Assembly: GCA_037013495.1 (NCBI GenBank)
Contig: CM072811.1
Span: 20,073,659 to 20,137,658, forward strand
Reading direction: 5' to 3'
DNA: 64,000 nt
From: Hippophae tibetana
Lineage: Eukaryota > Streptophyta > Magnoliopsida > Rosales > Elaeagnaceae
Made by a program: the position numbers and the translations under genes. The notes under the pieces were generated by a model. It was not told the origin of the DNA and did not search any database. It was given only the letters and a program-made list of their open reading frames with translations. This document shows, piece after piece, positions 60,865 through 64,000 of this stretch. Numbering within the stretch: position 1 is the stretch's first letter; each line of letters begins with the position of its first letter.

Positions 60865-63800
60865 TGCTCCTCCACACCTCACTCTATTTGCTATTTATCA
60901 AATAAACAAACTCTTTCTCTGGGCAATCTGATAAAGATAGAGATAAAGAGAGATGGGAAGTTACGTATAGAAATTGGTGAATTCGTAACCTTTTTTTCCA
61001 AGCGTGCTTTGTGCCCTTCTTGTTCTTCTTTTATTTGTTGGGTCTTCCTTCTTTTCTCAACTTCTCTGTCTCTTTCTCTGTTTGTTGATAACAGAATACC
61101 TCGTCCAAAAGCATTGACCTTTATTACAGGTATAGTATACCTTGATATTGATTGTGCATTATTGAAGTCTTAACTTTAGGAATTAAGATTATCAGCTTTG
61201 AATTTTGTTCCTTTTGATTGGTATCTCAATTAGAAAAAAATTTCTTGGAACGTTTGACCAAACAAAATGCTCTGTTTTCAGGAATTTTCCTGTATTTTCT
61301 CTCGAATTTTTCTGGGATGCTAAGTGGAGCAAACTCTGTCTTGAACTAACATGTAGCTAAACCGGTCTCTCTTTTTCTGTTGTTATTTCATTTTTCGAAT
61401 GACCTTTTCCTGTGTTATTTTCGATCATCGTTTGGCAACTTTTCCAAGTTCGTTTCTCACATGGATTTGATTTCTTTTCTATTTTTTTTCTTATGCTTTT
61501 GTTTTCAGTAACCTTTTGGCAATTTTGATTTCAAATTTAAAGTGGGAAAAAGGCTATACTTAAGTTTCAAGCAAATTTCAGATGAATTGCAGTCAGATAC
61601 TTGTTTGAGTTAATCTTTTGTAACGTTATTTCAATTTGTTTTTGAAAATTGAAGTATCGATTTTCAGGATAGCATGTTTACCGGAAATTTTTGAGGGTGG
61701 ACTCAGTTGACTTCATTGGGAAAAAAATTAGATTCTTTTTTTTTTAATGAAGCCGCTTTTCAACTTGCTTTTGAAGATATGGTTTCATTGTCGGTTTAGT
61801 TTTTTTTTTTTTAATTCTCTTTCTCCATAGAAGCTCTTCTTTATGCTTCTGTTGCTTTGTGCTTGAGACCTTAAATATTATATATTTTGTATTTTCTGAT
61901 TCTAAAGAGAAATAAGAACTTACTAGTCAAATTTTGATTTTGCTGCAGTTTTAATTTGTGAGGATAGACAAGATGCAAGAATTCAATTGGGAGAAATTCA
62001 TAGAGGAATTTGAAGACATGACCAAAGATGCTGAGAATGTCCAGAGAGACACCCTGATGAAGATTTTGGAACGAAATGGTTCAGCAGAGTACTTACAGAA
62101 TTTAGGACTCAATGGAAGAACTGACCCAGAGAGTTTCAAGACATGTGTTCCTCTTGTTACTCACAAAGAATTGGAGACTTATATTCAAAGAATTGCAGAT
62201 GGGGAAGCCTATTCTATTCTCACAGGAAAACCAATCACTACCATCTCATTAAGGTACTTTATAAATTTTTAATGGATTAATTTTTTGTATTTTATTATAA
62301 AAATATATAAATATTAAGACTCTGCAATATATATATATATATGTATGGTAATATGCAGTTCTGGCACTACGCAAGGAAAGCCAAAGTTTGTACCTTTCAA
62401 TGAGGAATTGGTGGAATCTACCATGCAAATATTTAAGACTTCTTTTGCCTTTAGGAACAGGTATGCAACTTTTCTTGGTAGAGATGGGCTTTTCTGTGTG
62501 TATATCTGCTGTTATTCAACTACCTTCAGTGTTCATACGATCCCTTTCTCGGGCCACAAAGTTCTGTTTTTCTTTAAAATTAATACTATAGTCATGTTAC
62601 TATGAAAAAATGAGTACTTATAGTTGACTAATTATAAAAAATGAGCACTTTTAGTCCTCTAATTATAAAAAAAGAATATCGTTGAGGAAATAAGTCCTAC
62701 ATCGACCAGGGAGAAGACAACCGTGTTACTTATAAAACCAGAACACCCCTTAACTTACAAGTTGACTTTTGGGTTAAGAGAAGGATCTGGTTGAATAAAA
62801 TTAGTATCAGACCAGGACCCCTGTCAGTGGAGGAGCATCCTGACACTACCACCCGTGGCAACAAAGTAAGATCACCTAGTCATGTAAGTTACGGGGTGTC
62901 TTGTTCTTATAAGCAGTACTGTTGCCTTCTCCTTAGTCGATGTGGGACTTATTTTCTCAACAAGTACAACTAGTATCACTACTAAAATTGAGCACTTCTA
63001 GTCCATAAGAAGTGACCAATTTTTATACTAAGTTTTTATTTTTCATAAATAACATGACTAGGAGTGTCCAATCCAAAAATAACAAGACTAAAGTACTCAT
63101 TTTCACATAGTAATAGAACTACAAGGACCTTTTTCCTAAACAAACGTTGCACACCTTATGATTTTCCTAAATTACGCCTCTGCTGATGTGAAATGATTCA
63201 GGGAATTTCCTATAAGGAATGGAAAGGCATTACAGTTTATTTACAGCAGCAAGCAATTCAAAACAAAAGGAGGACTAGCTGCTGGAACTGCAACAACTAA
63301 TGTTTATCGTAGTTCTCAATACAAAAATACAATGAAAGCAATTCAATCTCAGTGCTGTAGCCCTGATGAAGTTATATTTGGATCTGACTTTCACCAATCT
63401 CTTTACTGCCATCTCTTGTGTGGGCTAATCTTTAGAGATGAAGTTCAGTTAGTTTCATCCACATTTGCACATAGCATAGTTCATGCTTTCCGAACTTTCG
63501 AACAATTGTGGGGAGAACTATGTGATGACATTCGAGATGGTGTTCTCAGCACCCGGATCACTTCCCCGAGTATCCGAGCAGCCATGTCAAAATTGCTCAA
63601 GCCAAATCCTGAATTGGCAGATCTGATTTATGAAAAATGCTCAGCATTGAGTAACTGGTATGGTTTAATACCAGAGCTGTTTCCTAATGTGAAATACATA
63701 TATGGGATAATGACAGGTTCAATGGAGCCTTATTTGAAAAAATTAAGGCACTATGCCGGGACTATACCTCTATTGACTGCTGATTATGGATCTTCTGAGG

Positions 63801-64000
63801 GTTGGATCGGAGCTAATGTAAACCCGAAACTGCCTCCTGAGTTGGCCACTTATGTTGTGCTTCCTAACATTGGGTATTTTGAGTTTCTTCCCTTGACAGA
63901 CAACACATTTGAACAGGATCAGAATAACAAGGACTCCAATTTCCTCTTTGTGGAGTCTAAGCCAGTGAAACTAACTGAAGTCAAGGTTGGTGAGGAGTAT
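60865..64000 (+). CDS. JAR1-like: JAR1-like jasmonoyl-amino acid synthetase (GH3 family), 5' part
   Basis: GH3 enzymes adenylate an acyl acid and transfer it to an amino acid. JAR1-type members make jasmonoyl-isoleucine, the active jasmonate. A non-coding exon (about 60865-61129) and a leader intron (61130-61948) precede the ATG at 61973. Coding exons are 61973-62253, 62359-62460 and 63202 onward. All joins have GT/AG ends and keep frame, giving 394 residues before the window ends, of about 575 expected. The ATP-binding motif SSGTTQGKPKF is at residues 94-104 and YGSSEGWIGAN at about 323-333. NGRTDPESFK, LTGKPITTISLSSGT, GTATTNVYR and YGIMTGSMEPYLKKLRHYAG follow JAR1-clade proteins very closely. 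No break is seen, so it is probably functional. A GTG 15 bases upstream is open but the ATG is the natural start. Confidence 0.93.
60953..60970 (+). other. Minimal upstream ORF in the GH3 leader
   Basis: ATGGGAAGTTACGTATAG encodes MGSYV and a stop, in the non-coding first exon. A longer open frame also starts at 60862, but that ATG lies at or before the likely transcription start. A short upstream frame can lower translation of the main protein; here this is only a possibility. Confidence 0.45.
61130..61948 (+). other. Leader intron of the JAR1-like gene
   Basis: Donor CAG/GTATAG at 61130 and acceptor TGCTGCAG ending at 61948, 24 bases before the ATG. The intron is 819 bases and T-rich, typical of plant leader introns, which often raise expression. 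No embedded element seen. Confidence 0.75.
62254..62358 (+). other. Intron 2 of the JAR1-like gene
   Basis: Donor AAG/GTACTT, acceptor ATGCAG, 105 bases. It splits the Ser codon at the start of the ATP-binding motif and contains a short (TA)n run (62327-62342). Confidence 0.85.
62597..63113. mobile_element. Outer MITE-like element in GH3 intron 3
   Basis: TTACTATG(AA)AAAATGAGTACTT at the left is matched in reverse complement by AAGTACTCATTTTCACATAGTAA at the right end. Inside the left end, a unit like TGAGNACTTNTAGT...CTAATTATAAAAAA is repeated twice. Non-coding; a short non-autonomous DNA element. Its target duplication could not be fixed. Confidence 0.65.
62681..62961. mobile_element. Inner foldback element nested in the outer MITE
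   Basis: The two arms, 62681-62759 and 62883-62961, are each 79 bases and pair along their whole length with about 20 percent differences; the outermost pair is GTTGAGGAAATAAGTCC with GGACTTATTTTCTCAAC. The 123-base loop is GC-richer. The transcript of this intron could form a long hairpin. Non-coding and not assigned to a named family. Confidence 0.75.

Larger units (their letters stand above)
62461..63201 (+). other. Intron 3 of the JAR1-like gene, enlarged by insertions
   Basis: Donor ACAG/GTATGC, acceptor GATTCAG. The join restores FAFRNREFPIRNG, as in JAR1 proteins. About 520 of its 741 bases are two nested inverted-repeat elements; the remainder would be an ordinary intron of about 220 bases. 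Confidence 0.85.

Noticed and set aside
60862-61173. 103-codon frame as the N-terminus of the GH3 protein
   Set aside because: It runs through the leader splice donor, has no GH3 similarity, and JAR1 proteins start near the MQEFNWEKFI segment encoded after the leader intron.
62388-62591. 67-codon alternative frame over GH3 exon 3
   Set aside because: The GH3 frame (SSGTTQGKPKF) is clearly the right one; this is an out-of-frame overlap that runs into intron 3.

Overview
This is nuclear DNA from a flowering plant, most likely a eudicot. It is AT-rich and crowded with old plant-type retroelements. It has a CACTA transposon with spliced plant-style genes, an integrated caulimovirus fossil, and, at the right edge, one host gene with plant introns that closely matches the jasmonate-amido synthetase JAR1 (GH3 family). 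I cannot name the species from sequence alone. No CRISPR array, rRNA or tRNA gene was seen.

Layout, left to right. 1-8934 is the 3' part of an Athila-type Ty3/gypsy element: gag-pol region, a spacer, and a complete 2.08 kb 3' LTR ending at 8934. It sits inside the transposase gene of a CACTA (En/Spm) transposon, whose TNP2-like remains run from 8935 to about 11096. A second CACTA gene (plant transposase family 24 type, five exons) follows to 13082. From 13381 to 15370 lies a reverse-strand Ty1/copia gag-integrase relic. 15371-21884 is very AT-rich and gene-free, with a decayed satellite-like array near 16.9-17.9 kb. 21885-28990 is an endogenous pararetrovirus (Caulimoviridae) with coat, protease, RT/RNase H and a downstream coding part, then a TATA-bearing promoter region. 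28991-33250 is again AT-rich.

33250-33520 holds a decayed copy of the 5' leader of the GH3 gene found 27 kb downstream. 33700-41686 is a reverse-strand Sirevirus-like copia element with two LTRs, gag and an ORF in the envelope-like position. 41839-43527 is another LTR with a GC-rich, G-box-dense promoter. 43919-45610 is a third LTR of the Sirevirus family. 49459-51990 is a reverse-strand Tekay/Del-like chromovirus remnant. 52127-59251 is a whole-length LTR element with an exact TTTAT target duplication. Its open frames lie on the antisense strand, and a reverse-oriented LTR (54514-56109) is nested inside it. 60829-64000 is the promoter, 5' leader and first exons of the JAR1-like gene; intron 3 carries two nested inverted-repeat elements.

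The JAR1-like gene is the only convincing living gene. Everything else is layered mobile DNA at different stages of decay. The points most worth a second look are the antisense-coding LTR element, the displaced GH3 leader copy, the nested foldback elements in the GH3 intron, and the ACGT-core (bZIP-type) motif clusters that recur in three different LTR promoters.
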